64,000 nucleotides of DNA from SpSt-539 sp964549445. Lineage in GTDB: Bacteria > Planctomycetota > Phycisphaerae > UBA1845 > UTPLA1. The notes beneath the pieces were generated by a model that searched no databases, was not told the origin of the DNA, and saw only the letters and a list, made by a program, of their open reading frames with translations. Shown one piece after another: positions 1 to 9,200 of the stretch. The DNA lies in NCBI GenBank assembly GCA_964549445.1, contig CAZJVS010000008.1:1-64000 (forward strand), read 5' to 3'. Positions within the stretch are counted from its first letter, which is position 1; every line of letters starts with the position of its first letter. The translations under genes and the position numbers were made by a program.

Positions 1-520
1 CGTCGAGGAAGCCGCGGAAGAGGCCGTCGAGCTGGGAGGCGAAGCGCGAGATCGCGGCGGCGACCACGAGGCCGCCGGGGCGGACGGCCCTGACGGCTCG
101 CTTCAGGGCTTCGAGGCGTTCGGAACGCTCCTGGATGTGATAGAGCGGGCCCATGAGGAGGAGGGCGTCGGCCGGAGGGTTTGGCACGTCGAAGTAGCGG
201 GCGTCGCCGATTTCGGCCGAGGCGAGCTTGAAGGGCGCGGTCTGGTTGAGGGCCTGGGCCTGCTGGATGTGGCGGGGGAAGGCGTCGATGAGGTGCACCG
301 TGTAGCCGAGGGAGGCAAGCCAGAACGAGTAGGTACCGGCCGCGCCGCCCACGTCCACGATGACCGCCGGGGGAGGCGGCAGATGGCGAAGCAGGGTCTG
401 TTGGGTTCGCAGGAACTCGAGCTGGTTCGGGCCGCGGGTGGTGCGGGCGGGCTCATCGATCTGTGAGTAGTGACTCGAGATGTCGCGTCCGAGGTAGTCC
501 GGGGGGTAGGTGGGGGTCAT
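1..520 (-). CDS. class I SAM-dependent methyltransferase, 3' end cut by window edge
   Basis: The reading frame opens at an ATG (518-520, complement) and stays open to base 1, so about 173 residues are visible and the C-terminus is missing. The translation contains a clear SAM-binding motif I, VDVGGAAGTYSFWLA, about 60 residues in, preceded by a Pro-rich linker. The later segment PADALLLMGPLYHI is typical of post-motif II/motif IV of class I methyltransferases, and LKRAVRAVRPGGLVV matches the helix plus strand before motif V. The substrate cannot be told. The gene is divergent from the pilM-led operon and the two share a 129-bp intergenic region. Family assignment is firm; specificity is unknown. 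Confidence 0.85.
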   Translation of the reverse strand, partial: MTPTYPPDYLGRDISSHYSQIDEPARTTRGPNQLEFLRTQQTLLRHLPPPPAVIVDVGGAAGTYSFWLASLGYTVHLIDAFPRHIQQAQALNQTAPFKLASAEIGDARYFDVPNPPADALLLMGPLYHIQERSERLEALKRAVRAVRPGGLVVAAAISRFASQLDGLFRGFLD

Positions 521-585
521 GCGGGAATCATACTCGGACTTGTGAGCAACTCGGGGGCGCGAACGCACAAATGCGCCATCTGCGC

Positions 586-615
586 TTGGCAGAAGTTGTG
601 AGCGGGGGCTATATT
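586..615 (+). promoter_or_regulatory. sigma70-like promoter for the pilus operon
   Basis: TTGGCA (586-591) and TATATT (610-615) are separated by 18 bp, 35 bp upstream of the pilM start. The expected transcription start is near 622. This is the best hexamer pair in the divergent intergenic region. The assignment is by sequence match only. Confidence 0.45.
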
Positions 616-649
616 TCGGATGCCTACCTGACCTCTGGAGACCCGCCGC

Positions 650-2812
650 ATGGCAGCGAAGCTTCCGGTTTGGGGAATCGACTTAGGACAATCGGCTCTG
701 AAGGCGGTGCGACTCGCGCCGTCCGGCGAGCAGATCGAAATACAAGAACTGTTCGTTCACGAGCACGCGACGATGCTGTCCGCGAGCGAGGCGGATAGCA
801 CGTCGCTCATCCGCGCGTCGCTCGAGGCGCTGATCGCCAAGCACGACGTGCGGAAGGAGCCGGTGGTTGTCGCCGTGCCGGGTCAGATGACGCTGACGCG
901 GTATGCGAAGATGCCGCCGGTCGAGCCGAAAAAAATCCCGGACATGGTGAACTACGAGGCCCAGCAGCAGATTCCGTTCGACATGGACGAGGTGGTCTGG
1001 GATTACGAGATTTTCTCGGACAAGGAATCGCCGGACGTCGAGGTCGGGATTTTCGCGATTCGCAAGGAGCTCGTGCGCGGGCACCTGGCGCACTTCCAGT
1101 CGGTAGGGATCGAGCCGATTTTGGCGCAGTCGGCGCCGCTGGCGACGTTCAACGCACTGAAGACCGATGGGCAGCTTGCGGGCGACACGACGCTGCTGAT
1201 CGACATCGGGGCCGTGGCGACCGATCTGATCATCGTCGAGGGTGGAAACCTGTGGTCGCGCGTCATCCCGATGGGAGGGAATAGCTTTACCGAGGCGCTG
1301 GTGCGAAGCTTCAAGCTGACGTTCAAGAAGGCGGAAGACCTGAAGCGCACGGCAGCGAGCAGCAAGTACGCGCGGCAGATACTCCAGGCGATGCGGCCGG
1401 TGTTTGCCGATCTGGTGGCGCAGATTCAACAGTCGGTCGGGTTCTATACATCGACCCGGCGACAGGCGGAGATCAAGCGGGTGATTGGCATGGGGCGGGC
1501 CTTCCTGCTGCCGGGTTTGGGGAAGTTCCTGCAACAAAACCTGCAATTGCAGGTCGACAAGTTTGCCGGGTTCACGAAGGCAGTGCCGGGGCCGATCCAG
1601 AAGTCGCCGGCCTATCAGGACGCGGTCGTGTCGCTGACCGTGGCGTACGGGGCGGCCCTGCAGGGACTGGGTGTAACGACGATCACGTCGAGCTTGCTGC
1701 CGCTGGAGGTCGTCCGGCAGCAGATGTGGCGCAAGAAGCGGGTGTTCTTCGGGGCCAGCGCGGCGTGTGTCGCGGCGGCGGCCGGCGCGGTGTGGCTGGG
1801 CAACATGCTGGCATCGAACGCCCTGGCCGCGAAGGCTGGGAACGTGACGAACCCTAATCTGCCGACGATGCCGCTTGAGCGAGCGATGCAGCTTTACTCG
1901 TCGCCGCCGTCGAAGGAAAAACCGCTCGAGTATGCGCAGCAGGTGGGCGGCGCGCTGGAGACATTGAAGGCCGAATACGGAAAGGTGGCGACCGCAGAGT
2001 CGGAGCGCGGGCGGATCAACCTGATCGTGTCGCTGCCGAAGGAGAACGTCGTCATCCCGCAGATCATGGATCTGATTCAGCGGGTGTTTTCGGAGGCGGC
2101 GGGTCCGCAGTTGCGGGACGTGAAGTCTTCGGAGGAGTACGTCGAACTGGCGCGGCGGGTTCCGCGAAACAAGCGCAACGAAGTGTGGATCGATCAGATT
2201 CGATGTAAGTACGACCCGCGCGACGCAGCCAAGGCATTCAGCGTGCAGGCGCCGACGCGCGGTGAAGCGAGCGATCCGAACGCACAGGGTGGGGCATCGG
2301 CCGGATGGACGTTCATCATCGACGGGCGGACCACGTCCGCGAACGCGAATCAGCTGATGGACGACATTTCGAGTCGGTTGATTTCGGGCGGTCGTCAGAA
2401 GGGCTTGAGCTGGTGGGTGAAAACGATTCCGCCGCCGAAGTTGAATCGGGCAACGCCAAAGACCGGGGCGCGCCAGGCGTCTCCGGCGTCGCCTACGACG
2501 CCGGTTTCGCGCGATCGCGACGAGCGTTCGGGGGTGGCGTCGCCCGCTGCGCCGATTCGGCCACCGCCGACGGCCGGTGGAGTGACGCTGAAGCCGAGCG
2601 TGGAGATGATCAAACCCAAGGCGGGAATCGACCCGGTGACGGGCGAATCGACGACGGGCGACTATGCGTTTCAGCTGGTGATCGTCGTCGCGAAGGGTGC
2701 GGTGCCGGCCGAAATGATTCCAAAGGCGGGCTCCACGACCAAGCCGTCGGCCGAGCCGCCGCCGGAGACCGAAGCGCCGGCGCGACCTTCCCGGCCGGTC
2801 GACCGGGACTAG
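650..2812 (+). CDS. pilM: PilM-like actin-fold ATPase fused to a membrane anchor and a large C-terminal domain
   Basis: The first ~350 residues are a PilM-type (FtsA/actin fold) protein. GIDLGQSALKAVRL is phosphate motif 1, LLIDIGAVATDLIIVEGG is phosphate motif 2, and VIGMGRAFLLPGLGKFL is the adenosine-side motif. PilM recruits PilN to the cytoplasmic side of the type IV pilus or type II secretion inner-membrane platform. At 720 aa this is about twice the usual PilM length. A hydrophobic segment (about residues 362-385) follows and then ~330 residues that should be periplasmic, ending in a Pro/Thr-rich tail, so it may combine PilM with a PilN-like anchor. A GGAG ribosome site lies about 8 nt before the ATG. 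It is the first gene of a four-gene operon ending in a secretin. Confidence 0.85.
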   Translation: MAAKLPVWGIDLGQSALKAVRLAPSGEQIEIQELFVHEHATMLSASEADSTSLIRASLEALIAKHDVRKEPVVVAVPGQMTLTRYAKMPPVEPKKIPDMVNYEAQQQIPFDMDEVVWDYEIFSDKESPDVEVGIFAIRKELVRGHLAHFQSVGIEPILAQSAPLATFNALKTDGQLAGDTTLLIDIGAVATDLIIVEGGNLWSRVIPMGGNSFTEALVRSFKLTFKKAEDLKRTAASSKYARQILQAMRPVFADLVAQIQQSVGFYTSTRRQAEIKRVIGMGRAFLLPGLGKFLQQNLQLQVDKFAGFTKAVPGPIQKSPAYQDAVVSLTVAYGAALQGLGVTTITSSLLPLEVVRQQMWRKKRVFFGASAACVAAAAGAVWLGNMLASNALAAKAGNVTNPNLPTMPLERAMQLYSSPPSKEKPLEYAQQVGGALETLKAEYGKVATAESERGRINLIVSLPKENVVIPQIMDLIQRVFSEAAGPQLRDVKSSEEYVELARRVPRNKRNEVWIDQIRCKYDPRDAAKAFSVQAPTRGEASDPNAQGGASAGWTFIIDGRTTSANANQLMDDISSRLISGGRQKGLSWWVKTIPPPKLNRATPKTGARQASPASPTTPVSRDRDERSGVASPAAPIRPPPTAGGVTLKPSVEMIKPKAGIDPVTGESTTGDYAFQLVIVVAKGAVPAEMIPKAGSTTKPSAEPPPETEAPARPSRPVDRD

Positions 2813-2866
2813 CGGACCGCGACACGAAGCGGAACAAGGCAGCAGCGGGAACGACGGGATCAATCA

Positions 2867-4144
2867 ATGGACATGTTGAAGCAAAAGTGGCGGGTGATCG
2901 TCTTCGGCGTAGTGGTGGCCGGCGCAGTCGGTCTGGGGACGTGGGGCGTGCTGCGCGGCGATGTCATCCACGAACAGATGAAGATTCCCGATCAGATGAT
3001 CGGCAAGCTGAAGTCGTTGAGTTCAACCGGTGCGAATCCGGAGATGATCGAGGCGAAGAAGCGGGAGCTCGAAAAGGCGAAGGAGGAGGTAAGCCGGGCG
3101 ATCAAAGCCGGGCAGGAGCTGCAGGAGTTCAACGCGTTTGAAGAGGAGATCTCGGCGGACGGGAAGGTGACGCGCAAGCCGCGCGAACCGATCGTGCGCG
3201 ACGTCCTGCCGAAGCCGGCGACGCCCGGCGCGGCATTCAACTTCCGCGACGAATACAAGACGCAGATCGCGCGGCTGGCGAGGCGGCTGAACGCCGGTCC
3301 GGAGCCGTCGCGCGAGGACGTCTTGGGCATCGACGTCATGCTGCGCAGCAAGAAGCAGACGAGGTCGCGGGAGGACATACCGGCGTGGGCGCTGTGGGAG
3401 GGTGCGATCGACGCCGAAGCGCCCGAGCCCGGGACCAAGCCCGGCGATAAGCCCCCGTCGCGGGCCGAGATCCTCAAGAACGACGCGGCGTTCCTGGCAT
3501 CGATCGAACGGGCGCGATCCATTTCCATGTATCTCGACGCGGATGCCTTGGGTCAGCACGCATTGAAGGACCAGTCGGAACCGCCTACGCCGGAGCAGAT
3601 CTGGCAGGCGCAGATGTCGCTGTGGATCCAGCAGGACATCGTGACGGCACTGGCCCGGGTCAACGAGCGGGCCGCGGCGGAGCTGACGAAAGCCGGCCAC
3701 GCCGACCGCGTGTGGGTCGCATATCTGCCCGTGAAGCGACTTCAGAAACTGGCGATCGCCCACCGGTTGGGGCGGGGCGGCGGGTTGAACACGCTGAAGA
3801 CTGATTTTGCACCTTCGTTTCGAAGTCTCAACAACAGTGAGTCGATGTTCGTCGTGCCGATGCAGCTCGTCGTCGTGGTCGATGTGCGGGCGGTTCCGGA
3901 GCTGTTGCGGGAGCTGGCGCGGATCAATTTCTACACTCCGATCAATGTGACGATGGAAGCCATGCCACCCGATCCGATTCAGCAGCCGTTTGTGTACGGA
4001 CCGGAGCCGGTGGCCCGGGTGCAGATTGATTTCGAGGGATATTTCCTGCGAAGCGTGTTCGAGAAGTTTATTCCTGAAACCCTGAAGCCGATTCTGGCGG
4101 CGCCGGACGCGCGCGATGCGCAACGTCCGGACGGCCGGCAGTAA
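2867..4144 (+). CDS. bitopic inner-membrane protein, PilO/GspM-like position and fold
   Basis: 425 residues. A single N-terminal transmembrane helix (about residues 9-28) is followed by a charged coiled coil (about 45-90) and a long periplasmic region. The C-terminal third (LVVVVDVRAVPELLRELARI, then a strand such as VARVQIDFEGYFL) has the beta-alpha-beta pattern of the ferredoxin-like domains of PilO/GspM alignment proteins. It lies between pilM and the secretin gene, where pilN/pilO genes are usual. Sequence similarity to named Pil proteins is weak by eye, so the role is inferred from topology and place. It is 54 bp downstream of the pilM-like gene and 12 bp upstream of the next gene. Confidence 0.65.
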   Translation: MDMLKQKWRVIVFGVVVAGAVGLGTWGVLRGDVIHEQMKIPDQMIGKLKSLSSTGANPEMIEAKKRELEKAKEEVSRAIKAGQELQEFNAFEEEISADGKVTRKPREPIVRDVLPKPATPGAAFNFRDEYKTQIARLARRLNAGPEPSREDVLGIDVMLRSKKQTRSREDIPAWALWEGAIDAEAPEPGTKPGDKPPSRAEILKNDAAFLASIERARSISMYLDADALGQHALKDQSEPPTPEQIWQAQMSLWIQQDIVTALARVNERAAAELTKAGHADRVWVAYLPVKRLQKLAIAHRLGRGGGLNTLKTDFAPSFRSLNNSESMFVVPMQLVVVVDVRAVPELLRELARINFYTPINVTMEAMPPDPIQQPFVYGPEPVARVQIDFEGYFLRSVFEKFIPETLKPILAAPDARDAQRPDGRQ

Positions 4145-4156
4145 GGGGAGCGGGCA

Positions 4157-5884
4157 ATGCCGAAAGCCAAAGCGACTTTTATTCAGCAGCACGTCGAGAA
4201 GTTGACGCTCGGCGGGTGCGGGCTCGTTCTGATCGGCGCGGTCGTGTACTTCCTCGTCCTGAGCCCGTTCAAGTCGGGCGAGGGGCTCGGGCCGGCCGAA
4301 CTCTGCGATGCGGTGGCGAGAGCGGCGGACGAGAGCCGGCAGCGCGTTGGTTCGCGGCAGCATCCGCCGGATACCGGGTCGAAGAGTGGGGCGCGCCCCG
4401 ACCTCGACAAGGTGTTCGGATCGGGCGAGGACGCCGGACTGATTGCGCTGGCGAAGATCGAGCCGCGGTATGCGCCGATCGTCCAGTGGGGGGCAACACT
4501 GATTGACACGGGGAGCAGCGACACGGGCGAGAAGCACGAATTGGCGCGACTGCTGCCGCCGGAGAAGCCGGTGGCGCGGGCGGGACGGGCGACGTTTCGA
4601 ATTCCGGAAGCGCATCCGCTGGAGGGGATGGAAAAAGCCGGCGGAGAGTCGCACGAAGTGAATCGCGGGTACGCGATCGTCGCCGCGCAGCTCGACCTGT
4701 TGGCGCAGGGACAGACTTACCGTCGCGCCGGGTACGGGCCGGGAAAGTTTGACGCGCCGCTGGTGATCACCGGCGTCCAACTGCAGCGCCGTCCCGCGGG
4801 CGACGAAAACGCACCGTGGGAAGACGTTGCGACTTGGACTCCGTTCCGGCCGATCGAGTTGCCGGAGATTCAGTTCACGGCCGAGGGCCGATTCGCGTCG
4901 TCGGATCAGGGTGAGGCGTTGATCAGCTTCCGCAAGCTGGTGCAGCGCTACGCCGATGAGATCGCGCGGACGACGCCGCCGGAAGTCGTCGGCAAAACGC
5001 CGGTGGAAATCCGGCCGCGCCTGCCCTGGCTGATTGAGGGTGACCCGAAGACGGAGGAGATGGTCGGCGATGAAGCGGACGCGCCTTCGGCGCCGACGGG
5101 GCAGATGGGCAGGCCGGGCGCCGGACGGGCGGCGCGGAAAGTCGTGCCGGTTCCCGAGCGGCGGTTCAACAAGTGGATGAGTCTCGCCGACCAGGCCATG
5201 CGGTCGACTCCACCCGAACTGGACTTGGCGGCGATCCTCCTCGAGGCGGCGCTGGGCGAGGAGGGCGTTCCGCCGAACCTGCGCGAGAAAGGGACGGCGA
5301 AGCAGAAGGAGGTCGACGAGAAGCGACAGGCGGCAGGCCTCCCGCCCATTCGCAAGGATCCGCGGCGGCCGGAGAAGATGATGCCGATCTGCGCGCTGGA
5401 CCTCGACGCGACGGCCGGACAGACATTTGTCTACCGAATTCGGTATGAGATTCTGAACCCCTTCGTGGGCGAGCCGGGCGAGATGAAGGATCCCGCGGAC
5501 GCGGAGCGGTTGACGCTCGTGTCGGAATGGTCCCCGCCGAGCGCGCCCGTTGAAGTGCGCAGCGACACCTATTTCTATCTTGCATCCGTGAATGAGAAAG
5601 CACGCACGGCACAGATCGAGATTTACCGTCTGGTGAGCAAGCTCTGGCGGCGCGACGTACAAACGGTGGCGCTGGGCGAGCCGATCGGGAAATCGAAGAA
5701 GGAACGTCGCGTGAACGTCAACTACTACACGGGGACGACGGCCGTTGACATTCTCGGAGCAGACGGGGGGTCGCTGGTGTACGTCGACACCGCGGACGGG
5801 CGGCTGCACGAGCGAAGCGTCGCCCGTGATGCGCTAGATCCGAAGCGCAAAGAACTACAGGAGCTGGCGGGCAAGACGAAGTAG
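4157..5884 (+). CDS. bitopic periplasmic protein of the pilus/secretion operon, unknown family
   Basis: 575 residues with one N-terminal membrane anchor (about residues 18-38, LGGCGLVLIGAVVYFLVLS) and a large extracytoplasmic part. The last ~180 residues, starting near ICALDLDATAGQTFVYRIRYEI, read as a beta-rich, fibronectin-like module. The middle is charged and Pro-rich. I do not recognise a named family. Its place directly before the secretin is that of pilP/gspC-type linker proteins, which connect the inner-membrane platform to the secretin, and that role is inferred. It starts 12 bp after its upstream neighbour, so co-translation is likely. Confidence 0.6.
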   Translation: MPKAKATFIQQHVEKLTLGGCGLVLIGAVVYFLVLSPFKSGEGLGPAELCDAVARAADESRQRVGSRQHPPDTGSKSGARPDLDKVFGSGEDAGLIALAKIEPRYAPIVQWGATLIDTGSSDTGEKHELARLLPPEKPVARAGRATFRIPEAHPLEGMEKAGGESHEVNRGYAIVAAQLDLLAQGQTYRRAGYGPGKFDAPLVITGVQLQRRPAGDENAPWEDVATWTPFRPIELPEIQFTAEGRFASSDQGEALISFRKLVQRYADEIARTTPPEVVGKTPVEIRPRLPWLIEGDPKTEEMVGDEADAPSAPTGQMGRPGAGRAARKVVPVPERRFNKWMSLADQAMRSTPPELDLAAILLEAALGEEGVPPNLREKGTAKQKEVDEKRQAAGLPPIRKDPRRPEKMMPICALDLDATAGQTFVYRIRYEILNPFVGEPGEMKDPADAERLTLVSEWSPPSAPVEVRSDTYFYLASVNEKARTAQIEIYRLVSKLWRRDVQTVALGEPIGKSKKERRVNVNYYTGTTAVDILGADGGSLVYVDTADGRLHERSVARDALDPKRKELQELAGKTK

Positions 5885-6072
5885 GGTTGGGGGCTGGCGG
5901 GCGGCGGGGGAACCGCGTTTTCAGGGGTGCTGCGCGGGTTGGAGGCGTGGCATGGCTGGAAAATGGGTCATCGAGCGGGGCTGCTCCCGGCGGCAGACGC
6001 GATGTGAAATGGCCGCGCAACAGTGCTGCGGTGACGGGTCGATTGACGGACGCGTCGACGCCCGGAAATCGC

Positions 6073-6101
6073 TTGATCGTGGTCCGCGTTTCCAGTATGC
6101 T
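6073..6101 (+). promoter_or_regulatory. possible internal promoter before the secretin gene
   Basis: The ~400-bp gap 5885-6289 holds no convincing gene; short frames there have no family features. It contains TTGATC (6073-6078), a 17-bp spacer, and TATGCT (6096-6101), which could give the secretin gene its own transcript with a leader of about 180 nt. The rest of the gap shows no terminator or repeat. Confidence 0.35.
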
Positions 6102-6277
6102 CCGAGCGCTTCGGGCAGAACCCTGCAGGGGAGTTCGGCCCACCAACACAGTACCTACCGGACGAGCGGCCCCAGCAGGCGACAGCGGTCGCCCCGCCCC
6201 AACGACAATAAGAAGATTGGTGTCACGCCTGTAAGCATGCCGATCCGTGTCCCAACGGGTTAGCCGCCAACAAGATG

Positions 6278-6292
6278 AGGAGAAGCCTCGTG
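6278..6292 (+). promoter_or_regulatory. ribosome binding site that selects a GTG start for the secretin
   Basis: AGGAG at 6278-6282 sits 7 nt before GTG 6290-6292. The in-frame ATG at 6275 overlaps the edge of this Shine-Dalgarno sequence and has none of its own. The GTG start gives a normal signal peptide, so it is preferred over the ATG. Confidence 0.6.
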
Positions 6293-9200
6293 ACTCTTCG
6301 CCGCGCTTTGATTGGAACATTGTTCGTCGTATCGGTCGTTGCCCGCGCGAGCGGGTTTGCGGACGAGCCATCGGCAGAGACCGTGCTGAGCAACGCCCAA
6401 CGCGCGTATGCCGCCGGTCAGTACGAGGCCGCGCGCAACCTGTTGCGGACAATCACCGAAGATGACTTCGCGCTGGACAAACTGCGCGAGGACTATCGCA
6501 AGGCGGCGCGCGACGCGAACGACGCGGTCGAGCAGCAACTCCAGGGTCAGCGCGACTTTGACCGTGCCAGGGACGCCGAGAAATCCGGGGACGCGCGAGC
6601 CGCGATTCGGTACTACACGCTGGCGGCGGGCAACACCTTTGCGCGGCAGTCGCTTCGGGAGCAGTCGCAGGCGCGCCGCGCGGAACTGGTAGGCGCATTG
6701 ACGCCGGCCGCGAGTCCGCAGCCGACCACGGGCGGCGGCGCCGGGCGGCGCGTCGAGTCGTCGGCGATCGCACCCGGTGCGCCTCGCGTCGTTCTGGCGA
6801 GCGCCAAGGGTCGCCATGACGACCCGCCGCCGGAAGACGAGCCGCCAAGCGAAGACGAAGCTCCGGCCGACGACGCGGACAAGGAAGCTGAGTCGCTCTC
6901 GTCGAGCGACGACAAGGCAAAGGAGACCGAAAAGAAGGAGGCACCGCCCAAGGACGACGGCGCGGCAGCCAAGCCCAGTGAGCCGGCCAAGAGCGCTCCG
7001 CCTCCGGGCGAGATCGATACGCGCTACATCACGCCGGCGCCTCGAACTTCGACTCCGCCGGCAAGCACGCCGCAGACTATGACGCCCGCCGCACCGCCGG
7101 TGTCAGCGCCGCGCTACTCTCCGCCGGCGCGGGTGAGCGGTGGGACGGAGCAGATTCCGGCGACGCCCATCGGCAGCGCGGCGCCGTCGCAGCCAATCAT
7201 GACGAGCAGCCCGCCGTCGGGTGGAACGGTGAACGCGCAGTACATCTCGCCGGCGGGTTCGACGTCGGGAGCGCCATCGGTGAGCGTGTCGTCGTCGAGC
7301 GAGGCGTACGCATCGCCGCCGGCGTCGGCGAGCGCGGCGCAGGGCATGGGTGCGTCGAATCTTGTGGATTCGGTGGTCCAGGAAAACGAGCTGCTGTGGC
7401 AGCAGGCAGTGAAGACCTTCCGGGATTCGGAGGAGAAGATCCGGGCGGCGATCGCGGCCGAGGATTTCACGACGGCCAACCAGACCATGGACTACGCGCG
7501 GCAGACGATCGAATCGGCGCGGCGCTATGCCTATCCGCCGAGCAAGTATGACGAGATGCGCCAGCAGGCGGATGACTTGGCCCGTTCGATCGCGACCGAG
7601 CAGCGGAAGTATGACGAGCGCAGCGTGGCGCAGAAGCAGACGGAGATCGAACAGGCCGCGACGACGGCCCAGCAGAAACGCGAGGAGACAAAGCGCCTGC
7701 AAGTCGAGACGCTGATGAACCAGGCCCAGGAGCTTCAGCGCGAGCGGCGCTACGACGAGGCCATCGGCGTGTTGAAGCAGGTGTCAGCGATCGATCCGAC
7801 CAATCAGCAGGCGACGTTTCAGATGGAGACGTTGCAGGATCTCTCGCAGAACATCCGGTCGGTCGGGGCGACGGCGACGCGGCTGAGCCAGACGCAGGAT
7901 GCGTATATCGAAAACGAAGAAAGCGCGACGCCGTGGCACGTCGATCTGCTGTATCCGAAGAACTGGCTGGAGATTTCGGCCAAGCGGAAGGAGCAGACCG
8001 ATTCGGGCGACGACGACAACATCGGCCGTGAAGCGACCCGGCGGGCACGGGCGAAGCTGAAGAAGATCGCCCCGGAGGTCAAGTTTGACGCGATGGCGCT
8101 CGAGCAGGTGATCAAGTATCTGCGCGACGCGACCAGCATCAACATGATCGTGCAGTGGACGGCGCTCGAGCAGGCGGGCATCGAAAAAGAGAAGGAAGTC
8201 ACGCTCGACCTGCAGGACGTTCAGTATGAGAAGGTTCTGACGTCGGTACTGGAGAGTCTCGGCCAGGAAGCGGGAACGCAACTGGCCTACGAGATTTCGG
8301 ACGGCGTGCTGACGATCTCGACCAAGGAGGCGTTCAGTCTCAATCCGCCTCCGCCGCCGGTGGTGTATGACATCACCGACCTGATCCGTCGGCAGATCGA
8401 CTATATCCCGTTCTTCGGGCTCAGTCTCGTGCAGTTGGCGGGCGGCACCGGCGGCGGCCAGGGCGGCGGTGGTGGCGGCGGCCTCGGCGGCGGCGGTGGT
8501 GGTCTGGGCGGTGGCGGTGGCGGCTTGGGCGGTGGCGGCGGCGGCTTGGGCGGCGGTGGCGGTGGTGGCGGCGGCGGCCAGGGTGGCGGCCAGGGCGGCC
8601 AGGGTGGCCAACAGGGCGACACGCAGTCGGCACAGCTTCGCCAGGAACGAATCGACGAACTCAAGCAGCTCATTCAGGACACGATCGACCCGGAGAGCTG
8701 GCGCGACGCGGGCGGAAATATCGGCTCGATCGCGAACCTTGAGAACCAACTCGTAATTACGCAGACGGTGAACGCGCACAAGCAAATCTCAGACCTGTTG
8801 CGGGCGCTTCGACGCGAGGCGTCGCTGCAAATCGCGGTCGAGGCCCGCTTCATTTTGATTACTCGAAACTTCCTCGAACAGATCGGCGTCGACATCGACG
8901 TGGTGTTGAACTCAGGCAACGCGGGCTACGACCAGGCGACGGTTGGCTCGGGCGTGCTGCGCGATCCGGTGACCGGCTCCGTGCTGCTCATTCCGCGGCA
9001 GTTCAGTCGGCTGGGCTTCACACCGGGCGCTCCGGGTGGCGTCGGCCTTCCGATGAACACATTCGACTTGGATCAGCCGTACCGGCAGCCGGGCTTGGTT
9101 CCGGCGGTCGGAAGCGTTGCACCGCACTCCGGGCGCTGGTCACCCATCCCGATTATCAACAACACGCTCGACCTGGCGGCGCCGGCGGCGACGAACATCG

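Noticed and set aside
683..2863. 726-residue minus-strand open frame opposite the pilM gene
   Set aside because: Arg/His-rich composition with no family motif; it is the antisense shadow of a well-supported gene in GC-rich DNA.
3023..5809. 928-residue minus-strand open frame opposite the two pilus-platform genes
   Set aside because: It crosses a gene boundary on the opposite strand, is Arg-rich and has no domain; a shadow frame.
5952..6263. 103-residue frame in the gap before the secretin
   Set aside because: No ribosome site, no fold or motif, atypical composition; the gap is better explained as leader/promoter DNA.
8448..8620. CRISPR-like or tandem repeat array
   Set aside because: It is an in-frame glycine codon tract with no conserved spacer/repeat unit.
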